Shown here: one piece after another, positions 23,015 through 36,894 of the stretch
Layout: every line of letters begins with the position of its first letter
Position numbering within the stretch: position 1 is the stretch's first letter
Assembly: GCA_014529385.2 (NCBI GenBank)
Contig: CM043958.1
Location: forward strand, 118,043,018-118,107,017
DNA length: 64,000 nt
Origin: Adiantum capillus-veneris
Lineage: Eukaryota > Streptophyta > Polypodiopsida > Polypodiales > Pteridaceae
Direction: 5' to 3'
Notes under the pieces: model-generated
The model's input: the letters and a program-made list of their open reading frames with translations, nothing else
Told to the model about the DNA's origin: nothing
Database searches by the model: none
Made by a program: the position numbers and the translations under genes

Positions 23015-23082
23015 CCATTCACATACTACATCACATGTAACTTTGGTCCCATAGGTCATATTTGACCTCCAAGGATGATAAT

Positions 23083-23217
<135 letters not shown>

Positions 23218-23439
23218 TCACATATGTTATGTTGACCTCTAAAAGAATAATATGACATTTTGTCTATGTGTTTGTGGGCGGGGGGGTGGATATATATTGG
23301 TTTTACAAAGTGGTAATCAAATAGGTTTATGAAGAGCTCTATAATAGAGGATTAAAATTAGAATCATGCCTCCAAGATGTTGCATCTAAAGCGAGGCCCT
23401 TGCTTTTATCCTTTTCGAACATCCCAGAATTTTTTAGTT

Positions 23440-23915
23440 TGGGATGCACTGTACCAACCAATTGGTCCCAATTTAAAGAGCATGTTAATCTCTAAGAGAG
23501 GAGATAGTACTCACCCATATATTTGTTGAGCACATCCCATTGTACACAATGTTCACCATCATAGAGAAATCCACCTTAGCTCTAACTCCTTTGATGTGAG
23601 ACAAACCTTGGGAAACTAAGGAAGAGTCCCTTTATCAATGCACACTATGTATCTTGCAATTTTGACAGTGCCAGCATCATACCCTACTTGAGTGCTTGGA
23701 TTTTACTCCCATTTGAGCTTGCTTCTCTCACACTTTCAACTTGGAGCCACTTCCTAATTACCTTTCTCTCCCAGCTGCTTTGAGGACTCTCAATTGCCAC
23801 CCTCATATCCATAGTCCTTAAGCATCCAATTTCGTTGATCATCTCAAATAGAGCACATGACATTGTTTGATTGGTCACAAGAGTTATATTTGACCTTTGA
23901 GGACAATAATATAGT
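23440..23915 (+). pseudogene. Second LINE 3' end, more decayed
   Basis: This parallels 22690-23090. The Cys/His module is visible at about 23640-23700 (CTLCILQF, a stop, then HHTLLEC), followed by CFSHTF as in the first copy. Its end, ATTTGACCTTTGAGGACAAT, matches ATTTGACCTCCAAGGATGAT at the end of copy 1. Several stops make it non-functional. A third short copy of only this terminal motif lies at about 23232-23252, just after the CT tract. Confidence 0.6.
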
Positions 23916-26373
<2,458 letters not shown>

Positions 26374-26964
26374 GGGTCTTAGACTGAGAGTGGTGTGTAG
26401 TGTGGAAGCAACACAAAACAACAGGAAATTGGGGTGCTTGGGGCTAAAAAAGGCCGACAAGGCAACGTCCAAGATGGTTGGCAAGGCGTTGAAGGCCGAC
26501 AACCCATTGCAATCTACCTCGTGACCTCTTTGTCTGAGAAAGATGGTGAACAACACTATAGTGGATTGTGGCCTCATGAGCAATTGACATGTAGGACTAT
26601 GAGAGATTAAAAAAGAGAAGTTATGCATGGTTCTTCCAAGCAAGAAAGGAAAATTGGCAATTGGCTAGCTGCTATAATCACTCAGAAGGAGGGGATGCAA
26701 GTGAAGCCCCATGGTTGCCTGAATCCTTTTTTAGCTCGGGATGGCCTGTGGGATTTCCCCTTTTGATTTTTGGTTCACAATGCCTCAACTTCTTGAGCAG
26801 CAACCACATCAACATCACTGAAATACACTTCTACTTTATAAAGCCAAAAAAGATGTTTACTTTAATAATCGAATTAATACCCTATATGACTGGCAGTGAG
26901 TGGCAAGGGGCACATTCCAAAACTATCCAAAGAGATCAAAAGGCCAACCATCATAACGACATTG

Positions 26965-26966
<2 letters not shown>

Positions 26967-27050
<84 letters not shown>

Positions 27051-27097
27051 ACTCACTCACACACACACACACACACACACATACACACACTCCTTCC
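26967..27097 (+). repeat. (CT)n, (CTCA)n and (CA)n compound microsatellite
   Basis: About 80 bp of CT, then CTCA repeats, then CA. The flanking 26374-26966 and 27098-27553 hold no recognisable gene. Confidence 0.98.
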
Positions 27098-27548
27098 TCT
27101 CGCGTGTGGGTCATTGAGTTTGCACTGCTAAACAAAAACATTTTTTTCCAAAAACTTGGCAAACCTACATATGATAAATTTTAGATATAAATGAACTAAA
27201 TTTGGAGGGTTTTACACTAAATTTCTATAAATTATGTAGGTTTTTTCAGCTTCAAACTCAAAATTTAGACATAAAACTCGAAATTTTTGGGATTGATTAC
27301 ACCGAACCTAGTTTTTTTTGAAGCACTTGTTTGTTTCTTATGATTTTGCTAATTAGCTCTATAGCAACATATTCATTATAATTTTTGAACTCCCTCTCGA
27401 GGGCCATTTGCCCCCTTGGAGGATGTGCCATCCATCACCAAGGGCGGGTCAAATGAGTAGCGTGCACATGAGACGTGACTTGCACCTTGCAATCATGATC
27501 ACTATCCATCGCCATGGATCTCATCTATGTAGTCGCTACATGGGAGGG

Positions 27549-27553
27549 AGAAG
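27549..27553. repeat. Target site duplication of element D
   Basis: AGAAG here and at 31993-31997, immediately outside the two LTRs. Confidence 0.9.
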
Positions 27554-28169
27554 TGTTAAGGCGGTTACGCCGCTAGCGGAAGCTAGAACTCAACCAACAA
27601 CAGAATTTGTCAGATGAGGACGGAGCTTGACCCGCAGGCGTATGGAAACAACTAGGTGGGTGTCAAATCACCTACTCGACCTTCTAATGACAATCACTAC
27701 TAAGGAAATCAAATCTAAGTTCTAAAACACGCAAGTGACTGAAATCCGTACTACGAACGAATGCTATACGAAACAGGATCTAGAATCATTGAATCGATCT
27801 CAAACTCAAGGGAAAGTCTATACACTAGGTAAGAACAACACCCTAAAGACTTGAACTGCAAAATCAACCTATAACCACTCCGTGCGGTAAACGCGTATGA
27901 AGATAGGCCAAAAAATACAGGTGACCGAAACTTGACCGTGATGGTACTAATGTGTAGCTCTACTCGTTGTGGTTCTATAGATATGCTGCATGCTCTATTC
28001 CGACACATGAGTTGGAAGAAAACTCACACCGAAGCTCGTAGGAACTTACCACACATAGAAGCTGATAGCGTGCACTCTTGGTATCTGTGCGTAGCTCTCA
28101 CCGTTGCTAACACAATGGCGGTGTCGCTTCTCCAATGGAGGCCCCGTAGGCCGAGTAGCAAGAAGATAA

Positions 28170-28242
<73 letters not shown>

Positions 28243-28528
28243 ACACAGTCACGGCGCTCAAAAACTCACTTTGATTAATAATTGAATCTCTTTTAGGTTA
28301 CAAAACTTTGGCTTATATACCTCAGCCTTGGAGGTGAGAACATCTCTAATTATTTACATCAACAGGTGAAGTTACTTCGGGATTACAAGCTGGAAACTCA
28401 ATTGAGTCCCGTTACTTAATGAATGGCTCAAATCAAAATTAATGTCGGAAAGACATTTATTACAATCAATGGTTACAAAATGATGGGTGTGAGCAAAAAT
28501 GTGGGTGTGATCCTCTGCTGGCTCAACA
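27554..28528 (-). repeat. 3' LTR of element D
   Basis: 975 bp. It carries a 69-bp CT tract (28172-28240), compared with 25 bp in the other LTR. A minus-strand TATATAA lies near 28312-28320. The sequence AAACGCGTATGAAG at about 27890 shares the ACGCGTATGA core with the leader palindromes. Confidence 0.93.
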
Positions 28529-28541
28529 CCCCCCCCCTCCG
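28529..28541 (-). promoter_or_regulatory. Polypurine tract of element D
   Basis: CCCCCCCCCTCC on the plus strand reads as a G-rich purine tract directly before the 3' LTR on the minus strand. Confidence 0.85.
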
Positions 28542-28604
28542 CGTTCATGTCGTCCCTGACATGACTTTTAGGCTTGGTCAATAGAGTCCTCTTGTCTTGA
28601 GCAT

Positions 28605-29404
28605 CTACAAATGTGATTCATAGCGTAGGTTGCCGATGGTCAAGGTTGGGCCGAATATTTTGCTTTCGTGAGAGAAAAATCCGGTGTAGAAAGCTTCTTC
28701 GAATGTTTGCATGTGGAAGCTAGGCAAAAACATAATTCTTTGGTATAAGAGATGTAACACCTTTGTTGATGGCTGCAATGAAAGATCATATATCATATTC
28801 GTCACTGTGTCGGCCGTCGATAGTAGACTCGAGGTAGTGGCTTTATCTGGCGCGAACACTTCAATGCATGCTAAGAGAGTCCTGCAGATTTTCTTTAGCA
28901 TCTGACACGAAAGGTCAGGAGAGCCAGTAAAGAGTTTGATGGTGCCCGTTAGGGTTTTCACCATGTAGGATTTACCTATTCTCTCGCCTGCCTTTGGTCC
29001 TGGCATCCTTGGGTAATTAAGCCAACCATGGCTGTCAACGTGGCTTTCCCATCCTTCTGAATGGATGTTGCCAATTCATACACTCTTCTTGTGTCTACAC
29101 CTGATGGTCTCGAGGTGAAGAACCTGTGTAAGTCAACCTTTTCCAGGTATCTGCTGATGTTCTCTGATCTGCTATAATCCACTAATTCTCGTGGGATCAT
29201 AGGTACATCGACCGATTGCCCTTGAGGATCTCTGAAAGTCCCCTGGTAGATCTTTATTCCCTCTTTTTCTAGTACTGCTTCCTCCACCCAAGTCTTGGTT
29301 GGCTTGAGGGTTTCTGTTGGAATATCAAAAGGTTCTGCTTCTGCAAGAGCATCCTTGATGGTTGGTCTTTTTCTCTTAGTTGCCGATGACTTAGCGGAAT
29401 CCAT
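28605..29404 (-). pseudogene. Unknown ORF of element D, one frameshift
   Basis: From the Met at 29404 the minus strand encodes 142 residues starting MDSAKSSATKRKRPTIKDAL, with a basic cluster like a nuclear signal and an acidic, Glu-rich stretch after it. Near 29000 the frame shifts and continues for about 130 residues (SYMVKTLTGTIKLF, then HLLYQRIMFLPSFHMQTFEE) to 28605. There is no zinc knuckle, protease motif or RT motif. I do not recognise it. It could be a divergent gag or an element-specific accessory protein. The frame is otherwise open, which suggests recent coding function. Confidence 0.55.
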
Positions 29405-29570
29405 GGATCCTGTAACTCCAATTACAGAAGTTAGCGTCTTTTTAGTATTGAAAGCCGAAATGAAGCTTTTAACTATTCAAATGACTTGAAAATTGAAACA
29501 TGAGCTATTCAGGGCCTAAGGATGCAATGTAGGTGAAAAAATATGCAAACTGGGCTCAAAAACATGCTTG

Positions 29571-30581
29571 AGACATCATACGCGTATGATGTCTTTTGTG
29601 TCAGAATGACTTCATATTGGTTGTGCTTGTAGCTGATAGTGTATACATGAGTGTCATATGCTTGGATTTGAGTTTGGATCCCATTTGGTCAAGTTTTGGC
29701 CAGTTCAGTCCAGATCAGGCTCTTGGCAAAATTTTGAAAGGGAAATGGATTTTATGATCCAAATTGGATAAAACTTGGTGGTTCACCTTCAAATGGCATG
29801 TAGATCACTTCTGTTTGGTGGTTGAAGCCCTGAGGTGCCAAAATCACATAGTGAGACATCATACGCGTATGATGTCTTTTGGTGCATTTTTGGACCAATT
29901 TTCTCTATAATCTTGGTTTTGGCTTTAGATAGGCTTATTCAGTGGATTTATCAAGTTTGGATAGAATTTGGACTAAAAATGGCTCTAGAGACATCATACG
30001 CGTATGATGTCTTTTTTGTCAATTTTTCATGGGATTGGTTCTGTGGACTCTCCATGTGCTAGTGAAGGACTGTTTATACTCAAATCTTGGTTTGGACTTG
30101 AATATGTTGGATTTGGGACAAAAATAGGCTTTGTATGAAGGATTTTCTCTTAATTGAGCTAATGGGGTGATCCACCTGACCAAATGGTTCCAAACTTCAT
30201 ATGTAGCATGTATTAGATATATATAATGGATGTATGATGACAAATGAGCATTTTTGTCTCTGTAAGTGCAAATAGACATTATACGCGTATGATGTCTTTT
30301 GTGTCAAAATGGTGCTTTTTGGTTCCAGATAGCTTGTAGATGTGTTAATCAAAAATCCTACAAAGTTTCAATGAGTTTGGAGTTATTTTGACAAAATTAG
30401 GACCAAGAATCAATTTTATGGCCTACTTTGCGTCTTTTTGGTTTTCCTTGGGTTTTCTAACTCCAATTCTCATGATACTTGGTTCATAGGATTTGATTAA
30501 CATGTGGAATGAGGCTATGCACTCAAATGTTGAAATGGATGTGAAAATCATGCTGTGAGACATCATACGCGTATGATGTCT
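29571..30581. repeat. Five copies of a 24-bp palindrome in the leader of element D
   Basis: Each copy is AGACATCATACG followed by its exact reverse complement. Copies occupy 29571-29594, 29854-29877, 29989-30012, 30274-30297 and 30558-30581. Four are perfect; the fourth has one mismatch (ATT for ATC). Start-to-start distances are 283, 135, 285 and 284 bp. The surrounding sequence is not repeated, so the palindrome itself is the conserved unit. All lie between the primer site and the ORF start, in the predicted 5' untranslated RNA. Confidence 0.97.
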
Positions 30582-30690
30582 TTTCTTGAAATGTTGGTCT
30601 TTTTGTGCAAAGAATGCTTTGTGCTAGTGCCCTAAGCCCTGCTAACTAGTTTTCAACTTAAAAAGTCATCAGTTTAGCTAAAAAGCCCCC

Positions 30691-30963
30691 TTATAGGCAT
30701 TTCAGTCTCCGAAGTCGTCTTTTTGCCTTGGAGTTGAATTTCTTCAACTTTTCTTCTCGAGAGTTGCATTTCCAGCTCATTGGATATGTTGTGAAGCCAC
30801 CTATTTGGTTGAACTTGACTTTGGCTCCCCGTTCTCTATCTTTCTCCATTTGGTTGCCCGAAAGCGTCTTTTTCACCATCGGTAAGTGAATCAGCTGTCT
30901 TTTGGGTTTTGCTTGCAAACATAAGTCATCCATGTATATTTGAAGCTGCTTGTGAAGTTTCAT
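30691..30963 (-). other. Possible small upstream ORF in element D
   Basis: A 90-codon minus-strand frame starting about 70 nt after the primer site. The product is very basic, ending in KAKRRLRRLK. With no homologue visible it may be chance or an upstream ORF. Confidence 0.25.
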
Positions 30964-31029
30964 GTCATTTGGTCGTCAATTTTAGCCGTTATGCCAAAAT
31001 GACGCTTTGTGTGTCCGCAGCCGAATCGG

Positions 31030-31052
31030 TTGTTCCCCGGCAACGGTGCCAA
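31030..31052 (-). promoter_or_regulatory. Primer binding site of element D
   Basis: On the minus strand TTTGGCACCGTTGCCGGGGA follows the LTR end. It differs at one base from the TGGCGCCGTTGCCGGGGA site of plant Athila/Tat-type Gypsy elements. Confidence 0.9.
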
Positions 31053-31053
31053 A

Positions 31054-31992
31054 TGTTAAGGCGGTTACGCCGCTAGCGGAAGCTAAATAGCGAGAACTCA
31101 ACCAACAACATAATTTGTCAGACGAGGACGGAGCTTGACCCGCAGGCGCATGGAAACAACTAGGTGGGTGTCAAATCACCTACTCGACCTTCTAATGACA
31201 ATCACTACTAAGGAAATCAAATCTAAGTTCTAAAACACGCAAGTGACTGAAATCCGTACTACGAACGAATGCTATACGAAACAGGATCTAGAATCATTGA
31301 ATCGATCTCAAACTCAAGGGGAAGTCTATACACTAGGTAAAAACAACACCCGAAAGACTTGAACTGCAAAATCAACCTATAACCACTCCGTGCGGTAAAC
31401 GCGTATGAAGACAGGCCGAAAAATACAGGTGACCGAAACTTGACCCTGATGGTACTAATGTGTAGCTCTACTCGTTGTGGTTCTATAGATATGCTGCACG
31501 CTCTATTCCGACACACGAGTTGGAAGAAAAATCACACCGAAGCTCGTAGGAACTTACCACACATAGAAGCCGATAGCGCGCACTCTTGGTATCTGTGCGT
31601 AGCTCTCACCGTTGCTAACACAATGGCGGTGTTGCTTCTCCAATGGCGGCCCCGTAGCCCAAGTAGCAAGAAGATAAGACTCTCTCTCTCTCTCTCTCTC
31701 TCTCAGACACAGTCACGGCGCTCAAAAAATCACTTTGATTAATAATTGAATCTCTTTTAGGTTACAAAACTTTGCCTTATATACCTCAGCCTTGGAGGTG
31801 AGAACATCTCTAATTATTTACATCAACAGGTGAAGTTACTTCGGGATTACAAGCTGGAAACTCAATTGAGTCCCGTTACTTAATGAATGGCTCAAATCAA
31901 AATTAATGTCGGAAAGACATTTATTACAATCAATGGTTACAAATTGATGGGTGTGAGCAAAAATGTGGGTGTGATCCTCTGCTGGCTCAACA
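31054..31992 (-). repeat. 5' LTR of element D
   Basis: 939 bp, nearly identical to 27554-28528 apart from the shorter CT tract at 31680-31704 and scattered substitutions. Confidence 0.93.
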
Positions 31993-32280
31993 AGAAGCAA
32001 GTGCAACAACCAAAATGAGGGTAAGAACAATCGACAGCTAGACAATACAAATTGAGGCCAAGAATGATCATTGATGACTCGTGACTAATCATAGACAGTG
32101 TCACATGAGCATGCGCACCTGTAGAAAGTCAAATTGAGGCACCTTGATTTGCACTCTAGCAGTGCACACATCAAGTACATTTGCAAGTGCTCCTTAGTGT
32201 TGCAACCTTATTAGGGCATGTCTTGCTACATTTGCGGGCGTAGCCATCAGGTCCTTGCAGGTGCATGCTTACAAACCCAA

Positions 32281-32282
<2 letters not shown>

Positions 32283-32353
<71 letters not shown>

Positions 32354-32385
32354 AGAGAGAGAGAGAGAGACAGAGAGAGAGAGAG
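32283..32385 (+). repeat. (GA)n microsatellite
   Basis: About 100 bp with a few interruptions. The flanks 31998-32282 and 32386-32874 hold no recognisable gene. Confidence 0.98.
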
Positions 32386-32874
32386 CTGCACATCATCATT
32401 GTGACGTCTTGGGCTGCTCAAGTATGCTAAGGAATCTCTCTTTCAATTGCAACTCACCATAGATGTTGTTTCTCTCTCTCTTTCTATCTGTTGCCGCTCT
32501 AGTCACCATATGTCCTTGCCTTTTTTGCCATACGTCCACTCTCTAGTACCTGTTTGCCTTCCCCTCCAATTAGCTCCTGGACGTCCCTGCCTATTCGGCT
32601 CCGATCGACCCCTCAAGCTCCAGGAATTTTCATGAGCTCACAACATCTGCTTACAGCTCATGGGCCTCAATGGCAAAAGGCTGAATTATTATCCACATGG
32701 CACCCCGGGATCTTGAAGATAGTACATACTATAGTTAGATTAGCTCGTGCAGGACCCGCCTACTAGCGGGTCCCGCTTACTCTTATCATGACACACATGG
32801 TATTTATAAGATGTGAAAAAACCTATTTTAATTAAGTTGTGCTTGTATGATCTTAATTAGTTATTTTCATGGTT

Positions 32875-32902
32875 CACACACACACACACACACACACACA
32901 CA
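32875..32902 (+). repeat. (CA)n microsatellite
   Basis: 28 bp of CA. Sequence from 32903 to the start of element E has no recognisable gene. Confidence 0.97.
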
Positions 32903-33246
32903 AAGAGTGCAACATGGTTTTCAATCCAAATAGGAGCCAATAGTTCTGTTACAAAAAAGAGGCTTCTTGATAAGAGAGTAATCATTAGAAACATAAGGGA
33001 TAAAACATAAGTAATCCCAAGTCCAAAAAGAGATCACCATCAAACCAAACCCATTGTAGAAGGCATCATTTAGGTTTAAAGTGAAGCTTGCGATAGACAT
33101 AGGTTTGCAGCCGTAACACCCAGATCCCAATGTATCGCACACTTCGTCCAAGCTACCTAGGAGTATCATCGACAACATACATTCTCACTTTCCAATTCTC
33201 AGCTTCAAATCCAAAGGAAGGTAGTGCATTTGTGGGCTATTGATAC

Positions 33247-35959
33247 TGATAGCCGTTTTTCGGCTCTCTGTAATTTCCATAGTGAGTTATCTCACCCTAT
33301 CAAATCACTCAAACACTGTGGTTACCCTCACCCTTTCACTATATATAGGTGCGTGTGAGTTAGGGGACTTTTCCCATATCTCCTTACTGAAATAAAAAAC
33401 CCTCAATTAGCTAGTCACTGGGCTAGTTGAGCCATAAATATATATATATTTATATATATTTATATATATATATTTATATATATATATATATTATATATAT
33501 TTATATATATATAATATAATATATATTTATATATATATTTTATAAGTATATTATGGCCCATGCGTATGTAATATATTTCTTTGTATATAGGGCCTAAATA
33601 AAAGATTTTTTCATAATATTTTGGTATTTTATTTAAATATTTCTACCTAGGTGTGTGTTATTTATGCTATGTACATTGCCTCACCATTATCACAATTTTT
33701 CTTACCATTTTTCATACTCTTTATTCCATATAGAAATATTTTCATGTAAACTTCTCTTATTTTATTTGGTGTGTAACTCCACCCCAACAAAAATCCAATT
33801 TTTCATACTCTTTATTCCATATAGAAATATTTTCATGTAAACTTCTCTTATATATTTGGTGTAACTCACCCCAACAAAATATTTCTACCTAGGTGTGGTT
33901 ATTTATGCTATGTACAAATTGCCTCACCATTATCACAATTTTTCTTACCATTTTTCATACTCTTTATTCCATATAGAAATATTTTCATGTAAACTTCTCT
34001 TATATTTGGTGTAACTCCACCCCAACAAAAATCCAAAAAAACTAGTTTTATTTATGTGTATATTTTTTCACTATTGTGATTTTTCCCTTCCTACATCTAT
34101 TTTGTTTTTTTTATAAAAAAAATTAGAACACCAAAAATATTTATCTTTATGGTAGCCTCATAATGAGAGAGATTTCTTTTGACCCCTTTATATTTTTTCC
34201 ACTTATATTATTTATATTTGACATGTACATGTTTTTTAGACCCCTCAATATTTGATTTTCTTAGTTGTACTATTCACTTATATCATGATCTCAACAATAT
34301 CTTCAATTATAGACCTACCAAATAAGGTCAAGGGTAGGTGGCATGCATACATGCACTATGGAGGGCTCACTCTTGGAGGTATTCAAAAGAATCATCCAAA
34401 GAAGGACCCCACAAGGACCTTGTGCAGTGGAAAAAAACGGTCGGTTTTGCTGAATTTTTAAAGTTCACTTGCTCTCCGAATTTGAAAAGGTGATACAAAC
34501 AAAAGTTGTAGCTCCTGGGCTGAAATTTTGCCTCAAATTTTTTCATATTTTTTTGAGCTATGAGCTGTGAGCTATGATTTTATTAGTGGACCCCAGTTTT
34601 CCCATGCTATGCAGCACACTCTCTCTCTTCCACTTTATCATTTCCTCTTTCACACACACTTCTCCACTCATCATCCCCACCTCTCTCACCACTCCTCTCT
34701 GCACCCTACTCACCTTCTCCTCAACCTTGAAGAATAAGAGAAACCATGGTGAACTCATACCTCCCACACACAATTCCATTCCAAAATTGACCACCTAGTC
34801 TCATTTTTCCTCCTCCAAATTACCCATATCTATCAACAAAACCACAAAATTCAGCCTCTTCTCTTAAAAGACAGCATCATGGTGGTTGATTACTCAGCTT
34901 CAATTACCTTGTCTCTCAAGGAAGGTCAAGAGTGGAGAAAAAATGTACCGTCAAAGCTCGTGGACCGTCAACAAGCGTCAAAAATTGGCCTTACTCAAGA
35001 CACTTGGAGCATCAACCTTGTAAGAAATCCACCTTTTCTTACGTCTTAAGAGCTTTTTTTCCTTATTTGTATCCTACATGGATACTCCCATTGTAAATAT
35101 TCAATTCCATTTGTAAATTAATACTAACTCTACTAACACTAACCCACTATGAAAAGTCCTATCACCTCCATTTCTCTCCTCTCTCTTTGCCCACCAACTT
35201 CTTGATAATTCCAAGCAAAAGAAATTAGATAAATTGCTGAAAATATAACCCAACCATGGTTAGAGGAGTAACCCTAGCCTTCAAAATTGCTATAAAAGGA
35301 GGGTGTAGCTAGCACAAAAAGGGGGGAGCCATAAGCAAGAGCACTACGCTATATCTTGAGAAGCCAAGCTCAACCTCTCTAGAAGGAGCTCTTGAGTGGA
35401 AGCTCATTGTCTTATGCATGTGCATGTGTTGTAATAGGGGATTAGCAAGGGAACTCTATGCCATTGTAAGAGAGAGAGTGATCATTCAATTGAGAGTAGG
35501 AAATCTATCATTTCTCCTACTAGTGTAAGCCCAACATTTGCTGAATCAAGGAGGGTGTATTTGGACTAAGATTGGATACTTTGTCTCCCTTCCAACGTGA
35601 AGTAATGGACAACAATGATGCGTAAGTGTCTTGGTGTTTTTTGTTAAGTTCTTGATAGCTTGTCTCTGGTGTTGTCATCAATCTAGCCATAAATCCCACA
35701 TACTGTAAGAGGGCGACAGGGTGGAGAGGACTCCCCTGGCCTTAAGACAGTGATTGGGGTGGCTTTTCTTGTGATGTGTTGTGGTGAAATTTACGCAAGC
35801 TATGTTGAACAAATACTAATCTCACTTTGATTTGTCATGACAGATTTGTAAGAAGGTATTAATGCAACAAGCACCCCCTCCCCCTTTCTCTCTCTTTCTT
35901 ACATATATATATTTATGTTTGCTTGATCATTAACGATACACTTCAAAGCAGCCCGAGCA

Positions 35960-36010
<51 letters not shown>

Positions 36011-36281
36011 CCCCCCCCTCGTCTTTTAGTGTGTGAGAGTGTTCCATTGGTGTTAGGGTTAGTGTAAATTCCTTGCTTGTTTGTGGGTTGCTCTAACGAT
36101 TCTCCTCTTTTGCGTCCTAGTTCACTCTTAAACTAGGTGGTGCCCCTTGTGTAGTTGAGATTTGGCTGGGGGTTTGTTGTTTTGGTTTGTGTTGTGTTGT
36201 GCCCCAGCCCATTGAGCAGCATGGAAGCCTTGAAGGGTGTCTAGAGGTTGCTCTTCTTGTTGCCCGCCTCGGACCGCTTCA
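33247..36281 (+). repeat. 5' LTR of element E
   Basis: 3,035 bp starting TGATAGCCGTTTTTCGGCT, a small inverted repeat. It contains AT-rich microsatellite sequence at 33440-33545, an approximately threefold local duplication at 33636-34030 (about one copy in the 3' LTR), TATAAAA at 35291-35297 and a CT tract at 35963-36008. Confidence 0.95.
35291..35297 (+). promoter_or_regulatory. TATA box of the E LTR
   Basis: TATAAAAGG in a GC-poor context. The same motif is at 43922 in the 3' LTR. A second TATA-like motif (CTATATATAGG) lies about 100 bp into each LTR. Which is used is not shown by the sequence. Confidence 0.55.
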
Positions 36282-36282
36282 A

Positions 36283-36302
36283 ATTGGTGCCCTCACTGAG
36301 GA
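36283..36302 (+). promoter_or_regulatory. Candidate primer binding site of element E
   Basis: TTGGTGCCCTCACTGAGGA follows the LTR end by one or two bases and has the TTGGTG form expected for a tRNA 3' end complement. I cannot name the tRNA with confidence. Confidence 0.6.
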
Positions 36303-36357
36303 CAGGCTTGTGTATGTTTTGTGAAGGCTCAACCTTTAGCATAATCAAGTAGCGTGC

Positions 36358-36570
36358 ATGAATCACGAGAATTTGTATGATCCCTTCATTCCCATTGCAA
36401 GGCAAAAGGTACACATAATTGTTAGTACTAAGGTGCAATTTCAGCGAGTAATTCGCAGAATTTTAGGTCCTCTTAGGTTAGCCGAGATAAACACTTTGGT
36501 AAATCCTTTTATTTTGCCTCTCATTAGGTACGACCTTAGTTTGGACGTCTATATTTTTCTTTTGTTTTAA
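36358..36570 (+). CDS. Small conserved ORF E1 (70 aa), upstream of gag
   Basis: Starts at an ATG 76 nt after the LTR and ends in TAA. The product aligns with ORF G2 of another Gypsy element (60257-60457): about 43 of 66 aligned residues agree, with one 4-residue gap. Shared blocks include VSTK.QFQR.IR and NPFILP.IRYD.SLDV.IF. Within NPFILP.IRYD most shared residues use different codons in the two elements, which is what selection on protein predicts. It is also related to its neighbour E2 through G..R..EI, NP.ILPLI.Y and S.DV.IF. No signal peptide or known domain is visible. Function unknown; its position matches the extra ORF some Tat/Ogre elements carry before gag. Confidence 0.75.
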   Translation: MNHENLYDPFIPIARQKVHIIVSTKVQFQRVIRRILGPLRLAEINTLVNPFILPLIRYDLSLDVYIFLLF

Positions 36571-36591
36571 GAATTAGGTCATGCATAGACC

Positions 36592-36810
36592 ATGGATAAT
36601 GGCCCAGGAATACAGGTTTTTCCCTTTCATTTTACTCCACACATTAGAGTAAACATTGCAATTAGTAGAAAAATCCATTTTCAACAACGTATGGTATTCA
36701 TGTTTGGTGACCAAAGAGTAGGAGAAATTCTCGCGTCACCAAACCCTGTCATTCTACCTCTTATTGATTACCATAGGTCATTTGATGTGAATATTTTTAT
36801 TTTGTTGTAG
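36592..36810 (+). CDS. Small conserved ORF E2 (72 aa), upstream of gag
   Basis: Begins 22 nt after ORF E1 with ATG in ACCATGG, a good plant start context, and ends in TAG before gag. It aligns without gaps to ORF G1 (60042-60260), also 72 residues, with about 41 identities. Shared blocks are ISRKIHFQQR and ILPLIDY. In ILPLIDY five of seven identical residues use different codons, and in ISRKIHFQQR four of ten do. The hydrophobic end (SFDVNIFILL) resembles a buried strand more than a membrane helix. No known family is recognised. It may bind RNA or act with gag, but that is a guess. Confidence 0.75.
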   Translation: MDNGPGIQVFPFHFTPHIRVNIAISRKIHFQQRMVFMFGDQRVGEILASPNPVILPLIDYHRSFDVNIFILL

Positions 36811-36894
36811 AATAGATTGCAATTTAGAAAATATTATTGTGTAAATCTTTTAAAGAAAGAAAAAACAAAAACGTGTCACTTTGAAATCAATTTA

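Larger units (their letters stand above)
27554..31992 (-). mobile_element. Non-autonomous LTR retrotransposon D (minus strand)
   Basis: The LTRs are 975 bp (27554-28528) and 939 bp (31054-31992), both starting TGTTAAGGCGG and ending CTCAACA on the plus strand, with an AGAAG target duplication. A primer site at 31030-31052 and a polypurine tract at 28529-28541 show that it reads on the minus strand. The primer site resembles the tRNA-Asp type common in Athila/Tat Gypsy elements. The 2.5-kb interior contains one unknown ORF of about 280 codons and no pol, so it depends on another element. Confidence 0.93.
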
